A stretch of 64,000 nt of DNA from Streptomyces sp. ISL-98 (GCF_018614055.1 NZ_JAGGPB010000023.1:1-64000), one strand, 5' to 3'. Counted from the first letter of the stretch, positions 18,509 through 27,098 are shown. The notes: generated by a model not told the origin, from the letters alone. Made by a program: numbers and translations.

Positions 18509-18772
18509 TCAGGCGGGGACGGTCAGGTGCGCGTTGACCACCGCGATCAGGGCGCGCGGGGTGTCCGCGTCGGCCAGCGCGTCCTCGTCGAGGGAGATGC
18601 CGTACTCGCGCTCGATCAGGCTGCCGGTCTCCAACAGCGCGAGCGACTCGTAGCCGAGTGCCTCGAACTGCACGTCGAGGATGTCGCCGTCGAGGTCCAC
18701 GCCCTCCTCCGCGCCCGCTCCCGCGAGCAGGATGCGCTTGAGGTCGTCGAGGGTGAATTCCTTGGTGGCCAC
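18509..18772 (-). CDS. Type II polyketide acyl carrier protein
   Basis: An 87-residue acidic four-helix carrier protein with the phosphopantetheine site LGYESLALLETGSLIEREYG (Ser near residue 43). It carries the growing polyketide between KS/CLF, KR and cyclases. GTG 18772 is the start, with AGAAGGA upstream. The gene lies in the canonical KS-CLF-ACP order but is separated from CLF by an unusual 156-bp gap with two strong hairpins. Confidence 0.96.
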   Translation of the reverse strand: MATKEFTLDDLKRILLAGAGAEEGVDLDGDILDVQFEALGYESLALLETGSLIEREYGISLDEDALADADTPRALIAVVNAHLTVPA

Positions 18773-18821
18773 GTGGGTCCTTCTCTCTTTCCGTGGGTGG
18801 ATGGTCTGTTCTGCGGTACGA

Positions 18822-18860
18822 GCGCCCCCCGCCGCGCGGGGGAAAGGCGGCGGGGGGCGC
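18822..18860. other. GC-rich hairpin A in the CLF-ACP gap
   Basis: Perfect 14-bp arms (18822-18835 and 18847-18860) are joined by an 11-nt loop. It lies between hairpin B and the ACP ribosome-binding site on the transcribed strand. It has no T tract and could act as an mRNA 5'-end stabiliser for the ACP message or as a partial terminator. Confidence 0.75.
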
Positions 18861-18875
18861 GGCTCGGGTGCGCAC

Positions 18876-18929
18876 AGCGCCTGTGTCTGGACCCCAGTCG
18901 GGCGCGACCGGGGTCCAGACACAGGCGCT
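18876..18929. other. Long hairpin B starting at the CLF stop codon
   Basis: Perfect 20-bp arms (18876-18895 and 18910-18929) enclose a 14-nt loop that itself contains a GTCG/CGAC pair. The outer base of the right arm is part of the CLF stop codon, so the hairpin forms as soon as the CLF frame ends. It is one of the strongest secondary structures in the window and is unusual inside a minimal PKS operon. Confidence 0.85.
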
Positions 18930-20143
18930 CAGTCGACGGCGCGGACCACCACGGCGGAGTTGAAGCCGCCGTAGCCGCGGGCCAGGACGAGCGCGGTGCG
19001 CAGCTCGGCGGTGCGCGGCTGGGAGCCGACCAGGTCCAGGTCGTACTCGCTGGAGAGCGCGACGTTCACCGTGGGCGGGATCAGGCCCTCCTCGACAGCG
19101 AGCAGCGCCGCGGCGAGGTCCAGCGGGGCGGAGCCCGAGTACAGCCGGCCGGTCATGGTCTTGGGCGCCGTAACCGGCACGCCGCGCGGCCCGAAGACCG
19201 CGGTGATGGCCTCGGCCTCGATACGGTCCAGCTCCGGCACGGCCGCAGCGTCCGCGAAGACCACGTCGACGTCACCGGGTTCGGCCCCGGCGTCGGCCAG
19301 GGCCAGTTCGACGGCCTTGCGCAGGCCGGGCTCGCGCCCGCTGCCGGGCTTGGCGTCGATTGTCGCGCCGTAGCCGGAGATCTCGCCGTAGATCTTCGCG
19401 CCGCGCGCGTGGGCCGCGGAGGCGGACTCCATGATCAGGATTGCGCCGCCCTCACCGGCCACATGGCCGGCCGCGTCGGCGTCGAAGGGCAGGTACGCGC
19501 GCGACGGCTCGTCGCAGGTGCTCAGGCGGCCGCTCGTGAGCTGGGCGACCCAGCCCCACGGGCAGACCGAGGCGTCGATGGCGCCGGACACGATCAGCTG
19601 GGTGCCCTTGCGGATCTGCCTGCGCGCCTGCGCCACCGCGTCCAGGCCGCCGGCCTGGTCGCTGACGATGACGCCGCTGGGGCCCTTCATCCCATTGCGG
19701 ATGGATATCTGGCCGCTGTTGACGGCGTAGAACCAGGCGAAGGACTGGTACGCGCTGACGTACTGGCTGCCCTGGCTCCACAGCTTCTGCAACTCGCCCT
19801 GGCCGAACTCGAATCCGCCCGACGAGCCGGCTGTGACGACGCCCATGTCGAACGCGTCCAGGCCGTCGGGTGTGATCCCCGCATCGGCCAGCGCCCAGTC
19901 GGTGGCAACCAGCGCCAGCCGGGTCATCCGGTCGGTCTGCGGAAGCAGTCGGCTCGGCAGCAGGTCCTCGGCGACGAAGCCGGGAACTTCACCGGCAAGC
20001 TGCGCCGGGTAGGACGAGACGTCGAAACGGGTGACCCGGGCGATGCCGCTCTTCCCGCTGCGGGTCGCGGCCCAGAAGTCGTGCGCACCGAGCCCGTTGG
20101 GGGCGGCGACGCCCAGACCGGTCACTACCACCGAGGTGGTCAT
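18929..20143 (-). CDS. Chain length factor (KSbeta)
   Basis: A 404-residue ketosynthase-like protein in which the active-site Cys is replaced by Gln ([18 protein letters not shown]), the defining mark of a type II chain length factor. It forms the heterodimer with KSalpha that sets polyketide length and primes by malonyl decarboxylation. ATG 20143 overlaps the KSalpha stop (ATGA), which couples the two subunits at 1:1. The sequence type accompanies angucycline enzymes here, so a decaketide is expected, but chain length cannot be read directly from it. Confidence 0.97.
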   Translation of the reverse strand: MTTSVVVTGLGVAAPNGLGAHDFWAATRSGKSGIARVTRFDVSSYPAQLAGEVPGFVAEDLLPSRLLPQTDRMTRLALVATDWALADAGITPDGLDAFDMGVVTAGSSGGFEFGQGELQKLWSQGSQYVSAYQSFAWFYAVNSGQISIRNGMKGPSGVIVSDQAGGLDAVAQARRQIRKGTQLIVSGAIDASVCPWGWVAQLTSGRLSTCDEPSRAYLPFDADAAGHVAGEGGAILIMESASAAHARGAKIYGEISGYGATIDAKPGSGREPGLRKAVELALADAGAEPGDVDVVFADAAAVPELDRIEAEAITAVFGPRGVPVTAPKTMTGRLYSGSAPLDLAAALLAVEEGLIPPTVNVALSSEYDLDLVGSQPRTAELRTALVLARGYGGFNSAVVVRAVD

Positions 20144-21411
20144 GCCACGCTCCTCTCAGGTCGGGCCAGCACCATCGCGCTCTGGAATCCGCCGAAACCG
20201 CTGCCGACGGTCAGGACCGCGTCGGTGAGCTGCTCGCGCGCCACCAGCGGCACGTAGTCGAGGTCGCACTCCGGGTCCGGGGTGTGCAGGTTCGCCGTGG
20301 GCGGCACCACGTTGTTCTCCATGGCCAGCGCGGACGCGGCGATCTCGATGGAGCCGATGGCGCCGAGCGAGTGGCCGACCATCGACTTGATGGAGCTCAC
20401 CGGGGTCCGGTACGCGTGGTCGCCGAGGCTCCGCTTGAAGGCGGCGGTCTCGTGGCGGTCGTTCTGCTTGGTGCCCGAGCCGTGCGCGTTGATGTAGTCG
20501 AGCTCGGTGGGGTTCATCCGCGCCTCGTCGAGCGCGATGCGGATCGCCTCGGCCATCTCCGCGCCGTCCGGCCGCAGACCGGTCATGTGGTACGCGTTGG
20601 AGCGCGTCGCATAGCCCGCGATCTCGGCGTAGATGTGCGCGCCGCGCTTCTTCGCGCTCTCCAGTTCCTCCAGGACGAAGACGGCGGCGCCCTCGCCGAG
20701 GACGAACCCGTTGCGGGTGCCGTCGAACGGGCGGGAGGCGTGCTCGGGGTCGTCGTGCCGGGGCGTGGTCGCCTTGATCGCGTCGAAGCACGCCATGGTG
20801 ATCGGCGAGATCGGGGCGTCCGAGGACCCGGTGATCATGATGTCGGCGGAGCCCTCACGGATCAGCTCGACGGCGTGGCCGACGGAGTCGATGCCGGAGG
20901 TGCAGCCCGTGGAGACCACGGTGCTCGGGCCCTGCGCGCCGACCGCCCAGGCGACTTCGGACGCGAAGGAGCTGGGAACCAGGTAGTTGTACAGGTGCGG
21001 GACCGCGTACTGGTGGTCGACCAGGTGGAGTCGGCCGCCGTCGCTGACGACGTTGTACTCCTCGTCGAGGCCCATGGTGGCGCCCACGGCGCTGCCGATG
21101 GTGACGCCCACGCGGTACGGGTCGTAGGTGTCCAGGTCGATGCCGCTGTCGGCGACGGCGCCGCGCGCGGCGACGACCGCGAACTGCGCGGCCCGGTCCA
21201 TACGCCGGATCTCCTGCGCGCTCAGGCCGTGCTCACGGGGATCGAAGTCGATCTCCGCGGCGACCCGGGAACGGAACGGGGTGGGATCGAAGAAGGTGAT
21301 CCCCCGGGTGGCAGTGCGGCCCTCGCTCAGCAGGTTCCAGAAGTTCTCGGCCCCGGTGCCTCCGGGAGCCAGCACCTCGATGCCGGTGATGACCACGCGT
21401 CGGGCGGTCAC
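20140..21411 (-). CDS. Ketosynthase alpha (KSalpha)
   Basis: A 423-residue ketosynthase with active-site Cys in [16 protein letters not shown] (near residue 170) and catalytic His residues in [11 protein letters not shown] and [14 protein letters not shown]. It performs the repeated decarboxylative condensations of malonyl-ACP. GTG 21411 overlaps the stop of the upstream cyclase gene (GTGA), and its own stop overlaps the CLF start. The order cyclase-KS-CLF-ACP-KR-ARO/CYC is that of angucycline and related aromatic polyketide operons. Confidence 0.98.
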   Translation of the reverse strand: MTARRVVITGIEVLAPGGTGAENFWNLLSEGRTATRGITFFDPTPFRSRVAAEIDFDPREHGLSAQEIRRMDRAAQFAVVAARGAVADSGIDLDTYDPYRVGVTIGSAVGATMGLDEEYNVVSDGGRLHLVDHQYAVPHLYNYLVPSSFASEVAWAVGAQGPSTVVSTGCTSGIDSVGHAVELIREGSADIMITGSSDAPISPITMACFDAIKATTPRHDDPEHASRPFDGTRNGFVLGEGAAVFVLEELESAKKRGAHIYAEIAGYATRSNAYHMTGLRPDGAEMAEAIRIALDEARMNPTELDYINAHGSGTKQNDRHETAAFKRSLGDHAYRTPVSSIKSMVGHSLGAIGSIEIAASALAMENNVVPPTANLHTPDPECDLDYVPLVAREQLTDAVLTVGSGFGGFQSAMVLARPERSVA

Positions 21412-21737
21412 GCGGACGCCTCCCAGTTGTAGAAGCGGGTGGCCATCGCGTCCGCGGGGGAGCGCCAGGTGGCCGGGTCGTAGGCCTGGATGAACGGCTT
21501 CAGGGCTTCACTGATCCGCACGAAGCGGGGGTCGGACTTCGCCTGCTCGATCAACTCGCCGCCGTTGTCGGCGTCGAAGTCCTGCAGGTGGAAGTACAGG
21601 CCCCGGTAGGCGAAGAGCTGACGCCGCCGCGTGCCCATCCGATGCGGCATCTCCGTGGCGTCGAACTCGGCAAACTGGCCGGCGACGTCGAGGCTCGCCT
21701 CGGGGTCCATTCGGGCCACGATCAATGTGCTGTGCAT
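21408..21737 (-). CDS. TcmI/JadI-family polyketide cyclase
   Basis: A 109-residue ferredoxin-like protein of the TcmI (SchA/CurD) cyclase family. Typical features are the opening [13 protein letters not shown], the internal [15 protein letters not shown] strand pair and the C-terminal TRFYNWEA. Such enzymes close later rings, such as the fourth angular ring in jadomycin-type pathways. It is the first gene of the minimal PKS operon and is coupled to KSalpha by a GTGA overlap. The promoter of the operon should lie in the 570 bp upstream. Confidence 0.93.
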   Translation of the reverse strand: MHSTLIVARMDPEASLDVAGQFAEFDATEMPHRMGTRRRQLFAYRGLYFHLQDFDADNGGELIEQAKSDPRFVRISEALKPFIQAYDPATWRSPADAMATRFYNWEASA

Positions 21738-22307
21738 GGGTTATCTCTCCTCACGGCCGGACTGGTCCGGACGTCACGCGTGGGATGTGGACAACAAATG
21801 GGGACAACAAGGGGACGGCGACGGCAAAGGACGTACTGGACTACGGGATTGGCGGCGGCGACCGGGCGGTGCGTGCCAGGGGCATGCCGAGGGCCGCCCG
21901 GTGAAAGGGAGGGTGGTGGCCCTGCGACCTCTTCGGTGACCGGGCCGGGGGCGGGCCGATCCAGGTCGGATTGGCGGCCAGGACGGCCTGCGCGAAGTCG
22001 GCGTTCTCCGACAGGAACCCGTAACCGGGGCGGACAGCGGCCGGGGTGTCACCGTCCGGAGCGAGTGCCTCGCCGACGGCGCGGACATCAACGGAACCTT
22101 CTGGCCAAGCCCCTGGAGACAGCGCACCGGATCTTGTTCCCAAGGTTCTTCGAATACGAACGGCCGATCAATGCATGGCATTTCAGGAGTCGGTCAGGTT
22201 TCACAAGCGGTGCGCGGCTGCATCTGCGTTTGGTCAAGCGAATGTCAGGTTTCCGTCGGCCGGGCGGCCATCCACACGGATCCGCCGCCCGGCCGTACCG
22301 GAGGGTG
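21738..22307. promoter_or_regulatory. Gap before the minimal PKS operon (promoter region with a gene relic)
   Basis: These 570 bp separate the cyclase start from the end of the HTH regulator gene. They must hold the promoter for the minimal PKS operon. They also hold a biotin-carboxylase fragment (listed separately) and two direct copies of GTCAGGTTTC at 22193-22202 and 22244-22253, about five helical turns apart, which could bind the OmpR-type regulator. I see no intact ORF with a credible start. Confidence 0.6.
21946..22092 (-). pseudogene. Relic of an acyl-CoA carboxylase alpha (biotin carboxylase) gene
   Basis: One minus-strand frame reads [20 protein letters not shown] followed by [16 protein letters not shown]. 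This matches the highly conserved biotin-carboxylase segment [10 protein letters not shown]...WIGPPP, including its spacing from the upstream GDTPA. Both flanks lose similarity within a few codons and no ribosome-binding site, N-terminus or ATP-grasp core is present. It looks like about 50 codons left from a deleted alpha-subunit gene. The cluster keeps beta and epsilon subunits but no intact alpha. Confidence 0.8.
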
Positions 22308-23201
22308 TCAGCGACGACCCGAGCGGCTGCCGAAGCACTCGCGGACGTCGTTCTCGCTGTAGTACGTGCGGCCTGCTCGGTGCCGGCGCCGCCAGCGCTG
22401 CTCGCTCGCCATGCGGTACACGGTCCCCACCGGGACCTGCTGGAGCAGGGAGATGTCGGCGGCGGTCAGCCAGCGCTCGACGGCCGGCGCGACGGCGCCT
22501 TGGGCTGCACCCGCTTCCATGGAGCGGTTCAGTTCGCCCCACCGGTGGCTGGCCCAGCTGTGCGCCGGATCGGCGTCACAGCGGATCTTCGGCTCGGCGG
22601 CCCGCGCACGTTCGCGCAGGGTCAGGCTCAGCGTTCCGGAGCAGTCCGGTTCCGCGCAGGGCCCCACCCTGACATTCCGGCTCCCGTCGGGCCGGGCCAC
22701 GCGCCCTCCGTCCCGTACGAGCTTCGCGATCTCTTCCGTCGCTTCGGCGGCAGCGGGATGGGCCGCCAGCCAGGAAGCGTTGCGCAGCAGGAACGCGGTC
22801 GTCGCGGCCACGGTGCGCCCGGGGGCCGGCAGGCCACGCTGCTGGGCCACAAGTCCGCTCCACGAACCAAGGGTGGCCAGCATCCGGGTACGTACCTCGG
22901 ACGCGGCCCCGTTGAAGGGGAGACCGGGAAGGCTCCCACCGGTCGTCCGTTCGCGCAGGCCGTCGGCCGCGCCGCCTCCCAGGACGCGCTCACACTCGTC
23001 GTACAGACGGGGAATCTGCTGGAGTCCCGCTTCGAGCCGGTCCCTGCACTCCCGGCACAGTTGGGTTCCTTCGCTCGCGCGACGGCGTGCGCGCCCCTCG
23101 GCGCGGCCGCGTCGGCAGCCTTCCCCGTGGCATGTCGTCAAACCAGTGGTCGTAACACTCTGCTTCATTTTGCCCCCGCAAATAAGTAGCGTGTGATTCA
23201 T
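22308..23201 (-). CDS. Zinc-finger/HTH cluster regulator (OvmZ-like)
   Basis: A 297-residue protein with Cys pairs near the N-terminus (CHGEGC, CREC) and in the middle (CAEPDC...C), suggesting a zinc ribbon. A C-terminal MerR-like helix-turn-helix (ERWLTAADISLLQQVPVGTVYRM, a stretch of two helices) ends at residue ~285. Proteins of this build occur in angucycline clusters (for example OvmZ of oviedomycin), where their role is poorly known. ATG 23201 overlaps the response-regulator stop (ATGA), so the two regulators are co-translated. ATG 23168, preceded by GGGGG, would remove 11 residues. Confidence 0.72.
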   Translation of the reverse strand: MNHTLLICGGKMKQSVTTTGLTTCHGEGCRRGRAEGRARRRASEGTQLCRECRDRLEAGLQQIPRLYDECERVLGGGAADGLRERTTGGSLPGLPFNGAASEVRTRMLATLGSWSGLVAQQRGLPAPGRTVAATTAFLLRNASWLAAHPAAAEATEEIAKLVRDGGRVARPDGSRNVRVGPCAEPDCSGTLSLTLRERARAAEPKIRCDADPAHSWASHRWGELNRSMEAGAAQGAVAPAVERWLTAADISLLQQVPVGTVYRMASEQRWRRRHRAGRTYYSENDVRECFGSRSGRR

Positions 23202-23974
23202 CCGTGCCCGAGTCGGAACCCGACGCCGCGGACCGTGATGACCCAGGTGCTCGCGCCGAGCTTGTTGCGCAGTGTGCTGACGTGGGTGTCGACGGTCCTG
23301 CGGGACCAGGAGTCTCCCCAGACCTGCTGCATGAGGCGTTTGCGCGGGATGACGGTGTCGGGGTGGGACGCGAGGAGGCACAGCAGGTCGAACTCCTTGC
23401 GGGTCATCGTTATGCGCCTCCCGTCCAAGGTGACTTCGCGCGATCCCGTGTCGATCAGCAGGGGTCCGTGCGCGATGGTGCTGGAGGCCGGGGCCTGCGG
23501 GCGGGCGCGGCGCATGACCGCGTCCATCCTGGCCATCAGTTCCCGGAACCCGTAGGGCTTGGTGAGGTAGTCGTCCGCGCCGGCCTGCAGGCCCAGGACG
23601 CGGTCCAGCTCGGTGCCGCGCGCGGTGACCGCGATGATCGGGACGTCGCAGGCGGTACGGATGGTCCGGCAGACCTCCAGACCGTCCAGGTCCGGCAGTT
23701 CGAGATCCAGGAGGATCAGGTCGGCGTCCTCGTACGTATGAAGAGCTTCGCTTCCGGTGGCGACAATGTCGACTTCGTGGCCGTGCCGCCGCAGACCCCG
23801 GGAGAGGGCTTCCGCCTCGTGGGCGGTGCTCTCCACGACGAGGACCTGCCAGGCGGCGGACTCGCCCGGCCCCGAGTGCGCGGACCGTCCTCTTTCCGGC
23901 TCCGGATGTGCCCCCCCGGAGTTCCGAGGGGCGGGTATATGGGGCTCCAACACACAGGTGGAAGGCTGGTTCAT
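23198..23974 (-). CDS. OmpR-family response regulator (JadR1/LndI-like activator)
   Basis: A 258-residue protein: a 45-residue variable N-terminus, a receiver domain (about residues 43-160) with the phospho-acceptor Asp in LLDLELPDLDG and the conserved Thr and Lys (AVTARG, YLTKPYGF), and a winged helix (VRGVGFRLG at the end). The usual acidic pair after the first strand reads Glu-Ser (VVESTAH), so it is probably an atypical receiver like JadR1, which responds to the antibiotic instead of a kinase. No histidine kinase gene is nearby. It likely activates the PKS operon. A perfect ARE-like palindrome lies 52 bp upstream of ATG 23974. Confidence 0.9.
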   Translation of the reverse strand: MNQPSTCVLEPHIPAPRNSGGAHPEPERGRSAHSGPGESAAWQVLVVESTAHEAEALSRGLRRHGHEVDIVATGSEALHTYEDADLILLDLELPDLDGLEVCRTIRTACDVPIIAVTARGTELDRVLGLQAGADDYLTKPYGFRELMARMDAVMRRARPQAPASSTIAHGPLLIDTGSREVTLDGRRITMTRKEFDLLCLLASHPDTVIPRKRLMQQVWGDSWSRRTVDTHVSTLRNKLGASTWVITVRGVGFRLGHG

Positions 23975-24306
23975 CTTCTCCCCCTAGCTAGTCAGCGCGA
24001 AGTGTCACTCCAGCACTCGGAACATACAAACCGGCGTGGCGGTTTGTCAAAGCAATTACATGCGAGTCGAGAATTGGCAAAGTCCAGCTGAAGAACAGTG
24101 CGACACAGAGGAAAGAGTGCTTCCTGTCGGGCATAAAGTGGAATTTAAACCTCCACTTTGAGGGAGCGTCAGACTGTATTAGGGGAGAAGGACGAGCGGG
24201 CAAATAAAGAAGCTGAGCCGCTGTTTCCGTACCGGCGGGCGATGGCTGAAAAACCTTCGTCGCCACCGCCCACCGCCCACTCACGGGGAGCGGCGCCGGT
24301 CGGGAG
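23975..24306. promoter_or_regulatory. Promoter region of the response regulator; downstream region of the oxidase gene
   Basis: This 332-bp gap is among the most AT-rich stretches of the window. It holds an ARE-like palindrome at 24026-24047 and a second inverted repeat (AAAGTGGA / TCCACTTT, arms 24135-24142 and 24152-24159), which may be an operator or a weak terminator for the acyl-CoA oxidase gene. I see no credible ORF in it. Confidence 0.7.
24026..24047. promoter_or_regulatory. ARE-like operator upstream of the response regulator
   Basis: ACAAACCG-6 bp-CGGTTTGT is a perfect 8-bp inverted repeat. It fits the autoregulatory elements bound by gamma-butyrolactone/avenolide receptors of the ScbR/AvaR family. 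A gene for such a receptor lies 2.4 kb away. Its place 52 bp before the start codon suits repression of the activator gene, as JadR2 represses jadR1. Confidence 0.78.
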
Positions 24307-26232
24307 TCAGCCGATGGCGTCCAACCGGTCGTCGGCCGGTTCGTCGCGGCCCCCGTCGAGGGCGCCGCTGCCGGCGATCGGAATGCCGGCCAGCATCTCT
24401 GCCGGGAAGTCGAACCCGTCGACGAGGGTCATCATGTGCGGCGCGAGGAGGCCGAGGGTGGTGTCGATGCTCTTGGGCAGGGACCGCACCTGATCGGGGG
24501 TCATGAGTCCTTCGGCCAGCAGGTCGCCGGTGTGCTCGCCGAGCTGCTTGAGCAGGAACAGGCGGCACAAGGTGTGCAGCAGGAAGCGCGCCGTGGGCTC
24601 CGCGGCCCGGTCGGCCGCCGCCAGGAAGGCGTCGGCGGCCTGGAGGCGCGCGTGGGCGGAGACCATCTCCAGTGCGGCCGACGAGGTCTCGTTCCAGCGG
24701 CCGAGCGGATCGCCCGAGGGCCCCGCCCGCAGGGCTGTGCGGGCCCTGGCCTGCCAGATGCCCTCGGCCTGGGCGAGGAGACCGCGCAGGAAGGCCAGGT
24801 CGTCGAGATCCTGGCCGGGAGAGAGCGGACCGAGGCGGCCGGGCCGGACCGCCTCGTGCCCGAAGACCATCTCGCCGGCGGCCTTGACCCAGATCACCAG
24901 GTTGTCGCCCTCCGCGGTGATTCCGCCCTCGATGTTCTGCGGCAGGTCGGCAATGCCGTTGACGGGGAACAGCCCCTGGGCGCCGCACCGTTCCCGGCAC
25001 TCGACGGTGATCTCGCGGGCCTGCCAGGTGATCCAGCCCTTGGCCACCGCCACCAGGCGCTCCACCTCCGCCTGGTCCTCGCCCGTGCGGCCGGCCCAGC
25101 GGTCCATCACCGCCCGGTGCAGGAACGTCATGGCGTAGGCCGTGGCGAGCGAGTGCAGGAGCCGGCCGTGGTGGCTGCGGTGGGCGGCCAGTGGTATCCG
25201 CTCGCCCGGCCTGGCCCCGGCGACGAGCCGGCTGTGGGAGTACCGCACCGCGATGGTCAGCGCCGCCCGCGACATGCCGAGGGTGCCCGCGCTCATGCAG
25301 AGCTTGCCGGTGGTGACCCGGCCGATGGAACGCAGGAACCGCTTGCGCCGGTTGCCCAGGTTGCTGCTCAGTGTGCCGTCCGCGCCCAGCCGGCCGTGGT
25401 CGGCCTCCAACAGGGCCTCACGCGGCAGCCGTACGTGGTCGAATGCGGTCAGGCAATGGTCGACAGGGGTGCCAGTACGGTCCGGCAGGCGGCGGACCCG
25501 CACCCCCGGCAGGTGACCGTTCTTGTCGCTCAGCGGGGTGAGGAAGAGGAAGATTCCCTGGTCCTGATCATCTATCAGGAGCCGCGCCGCCACGACGGCG
25601 CTCTTCGCCCCGCCGATCAGGCTCGTGTTCGGCATGAACTTCTGTGCCCCGGGGGTCGGGGTGTGCAGGACGAATTCCTCGCTCGTACGGTCGTAGACCG
25701 CGACGGTCTCCATCGAGGCCACGTCGTTGCCGTGCTCGAGCTCGGTGCACAGAAACGTTCCTGTGCGCTCGAGCGACGTGAAGTCCGACAAGTCCCGGCG
25801 GTCGCCGTCGTGGTCGAGAAGGCTGCCCAGGAAAAGGTTGTAGTGGATGCTCGCCAAGGTGGTCAGCCCGCCGTCCACGGCGCCGATCCACTCGTGCAGC
25901 GCGGCCAGTCGGCGGGGGTCGTTCGTGAAGTCCTCCACCCCGTCGACGGCGCTGTTGACCAGCCCCAGACGGTCGTACGAGACAGCCGTCCGCTCGACCG
26001 GTGTCAGCCCAGGGCGGTAGGCGAACTCCCGGCCCGAGATGAGCCCGCGCCACGGTTTGTGGACCTGGTCGCGTTCGCGCCGGTCGAAGAGCAGGTGGAC
26101 CAGTTCGTCGGCAACGAGGTCGGTCGGTCCGGGGGGACGTGCATCCCTCCCTGCAGGGGAGGCGGCGGGCCCCCCTGCCGTTCCACCACTGGGTATTTCC
26201 GCCCGGGAAGTCTCAAGTGCCAGGAAGGTCAT
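24307..26232 (-). CDS. Acyl-CoA oxidase (avenolide Aco-like)
   Basis: A 641-residue flavoprotein of the acyl-CoA oxidase family. FLCTELEHGNDVASMETVAV is the conserved flavin-side segment, and RERCGAQGLFPVNGI and NIEGGITAEGDN are C-terminal oxidase signatures. It would desaturate a fatty acyl-CoA with O2. In S. avermitilis the Aco oxidase and Cyp17, flanking AvaR-type receptors, make the butenolide signal avenolide; here an ScbR/AvaR-type receptor and then a P450 follow divergently. I therefore infer a signal-synthesis role, though a tailoring role on a side-chain acyl group is possible. The start is ATG 26232, opposite the receptor gene across a 179-bp divergent promoter. Confidence 0.88.
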   Translation of the reverse strand: MTFLALETSRAEIPSGGTAGGPAASPAGRDARPPGPTDLVADELVHLLFDRRERDQVHKPWRGLISGREFAYRPGLTPVERTAVSYDRLGLVNSAVDGVEDFTNDPRRLAALHEWIGAVDGGLTTLASIHYNLFLGSLLDHDGDRRDLSDFTSLERTGTFLCTELEHGNDVASMETVAVYDRTSEEFVLHTPTPGAQKFMPNTSLIGGAKSAVVAARLLIDDQDQGIFLFLTPLSDKNGHLPGVRVRRLPDRTGTPVDHCLTAFDHVRLPREALLEADHGRLGADGTLSSNLGNRRKRFLRSIGRVTTGKLCMSAGTLGMSRAALTIAVRYSHSRLVAGARPGERIPLAAHRSHHGRLLHSLATAYAMTFLHRAVMDRWAGRTGEDQAEVERLVAVAKGWITWQAREITVECRERCGAQGLFPVNGIADLPQNIEGGITAEGDNLVIWVKAAGEMVFGHEAVRPGRLGPLSPGQDLDDLAFLRGLLAQAEGIWQARARTALRAGPSGDPLGRWNETSSAALEMVSAHARLQAADAFLAAADRAAEPTARFLLHTLCRLFLLKQLGEHTGDLLAEGLMTPDQVRSLPKSIDTTLGLLAPHMMTLVDGFDFPAEMLAGIPIAGSGALDGGRDEPADDRLDAIG

Positions 26233-26278
26233 CGACCTCTCCGAAAGTTAGGGGAGTGTGGGGAGATGAACTACCGTC

Positions 26279-26306
26279 ATAAAATAGCGACCGAGCGGTT
26301 TTTTAT
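26279..26306. promoter_or_regulatory. ARE-like operator 1 in the oxidase-receptor divergent promoter
   Basis: ATAAAATAGCGACC is followed by GAGCGGTTTTTTAT, an imperfect inverted repeat (about 9 of 12 positions pair). It has the A-rich-CCG/CGG-T-rich layout of autoregulatory elements. It lies 47 bp upstream of the acyl-CoA oxidase start. Confidence 0.55.
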
Positions 26307-26357
26307 TCAAGGGCTTCCTGAGCCTCGCTGCGCGTGTTGCAATAGGCGGTCGGCGCC

Positions 26358-26385
26358 AGAAAACCGGCCCAGCGGTCGGTTTTCT
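26358..26385. promoter_or_regulatory. ARE-like operator 2 upstream of the receptor gene
   Basis: AGAAAACCGGCC-4 bp-GGTCGGTTTTCT pairs at 11 of 12 positions. It matches the receptor-binding element layout and lies 26 bp before the receptor start, so autorepression is likely. Its arms are longer and better matched than those of the neighbouring site at 26279-26306. Confidence 0.75.
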
Positions 26386-26411
26386 CTTTGGGTGACAGTG
26401 CGGAGGTATCA

Positions 26412-27098
26412 GTGGTGCGGCAGGAACGAGCCATCAGGACGCGGCAGAAAATCCTGGTCGTGGCTGCCGAGGTGTTCGACGAGGTCGGTTACGAAGCGAC
26501 GACCATCTCCGACATCCTCAAGCGCTCCGGGCTGACCAAGGGCGCCCTGTACTTCCACTTCACGTCCAAGGAGGAGCTCGCCCAGGCCGTTCTCGCGGCG
26601 CAGGTCGACGCGCTCCCGAGCGTCCCCCCGGGGGAGTTGAAACTGCAGCAGTCGCTGGACGAGGCACTGCTGCTCGCGTACCTGCTCAAGCAGGACACGG
26701 GCGATCCGATCATCCAGGCCGGCGTACGGCTGACCGTGGACCAGGGCACGCGGATCGACAACCTGGAGCGGCGGACGGCGATGGAGAGATGGATGGACCA
26801 CACCCGGTCCCTCCTGGAGGAGGCGAAGGCGGGCGGCGAGATCCTGCCGCACGCCGACACGGAAAGCCTGGCCAAACTGTTCGTCGGTGCTTTCACCGGC
26901 GTTCAGGTGCTGTCGCGGATCATGACGGGACGCAGGGACCTGGCGGAACGGGTCACCGATCTCTACCGGCATCTCATGCCGTCCGTCGCGATCCCGGGCG
27001 TACTCGTGCGGCTCGACTTCTCGCCGGACCGGGGAGCGCGGGTCTACGACACGGTCATGAAGCTGCGCAAGACGGAGGCCGCGAGCACGGCGGAGTGA
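26412..27098 (+). CDS. TetR-family gamma-butyrolactone/avenolide receptor (ScbR/AvaR/JadR2 class)
   Basis: A 228-residue regulator whose N-terminus, [20 protein letters not shown], and HTH ([20 protein letters not shown]) match the ArpA/ScbR/AvaR receptor class very closely. The ligand domain keeps the [11 protein letters not shown] and [12 protein letters not shown] segments of these receptors. It would repress promoters with ARE sites until a diffusible butenolide or an endogenous antibiotic releases it. GTG 26412 is chosen because GGAGG ends 5 nt upstream; the longer frame from TTG 26388 would run through the operator. It is divergent from aco and followed by a P450 gene 97 bp downstream. 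Confidence 0.93.
   Translation: MVRQERAIRTRQKILVVAAEVFDEVGYEATTISDILKRSGLTKGALYFHFTSKEELAQAVLAAQVDALPSVPPGELKLQQSLDEALLLAYLLKQDTGDPIIQAGVRLTVDQGTRIDNLERRTAMERWMDHTRSLLEEAKAGGEILPHADTESLAKLFVGAFTGVQVLSRIMTGRRDLAERVTDLYRHLMPSVAIPGVLVRLDFSPDRGARVYDTVMKLRKTEAASTAE

Larger units (their letters stand above)
26233..26411. promoter_or_regulatory. Divergent promoter of the acyl-CoA oxidase and receptor genes
   Basis: A 179-bp AT-rich intergenic region with two ARE-like palindromes, one near each start codon. This arrangement predicts coordinated repression of both genes by the receptor and release by its ligand. Confidence 0.8.

Noticed and set aside
22193..22253. Direct repeats GTCAGGTTTC as binding sites of the OmpR-type regulator
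   Set aside because: There are only two copies, about 450 bp from the operon start, and the known heptamer pattern was not recognised; left as a remark.
26388..26411. TTG 26388 as receptor start
   Set aside because: It would begin at the edge of the operator and has no ribosome-binding site; GTG 26412 has GGAGG 5 nt upstream.
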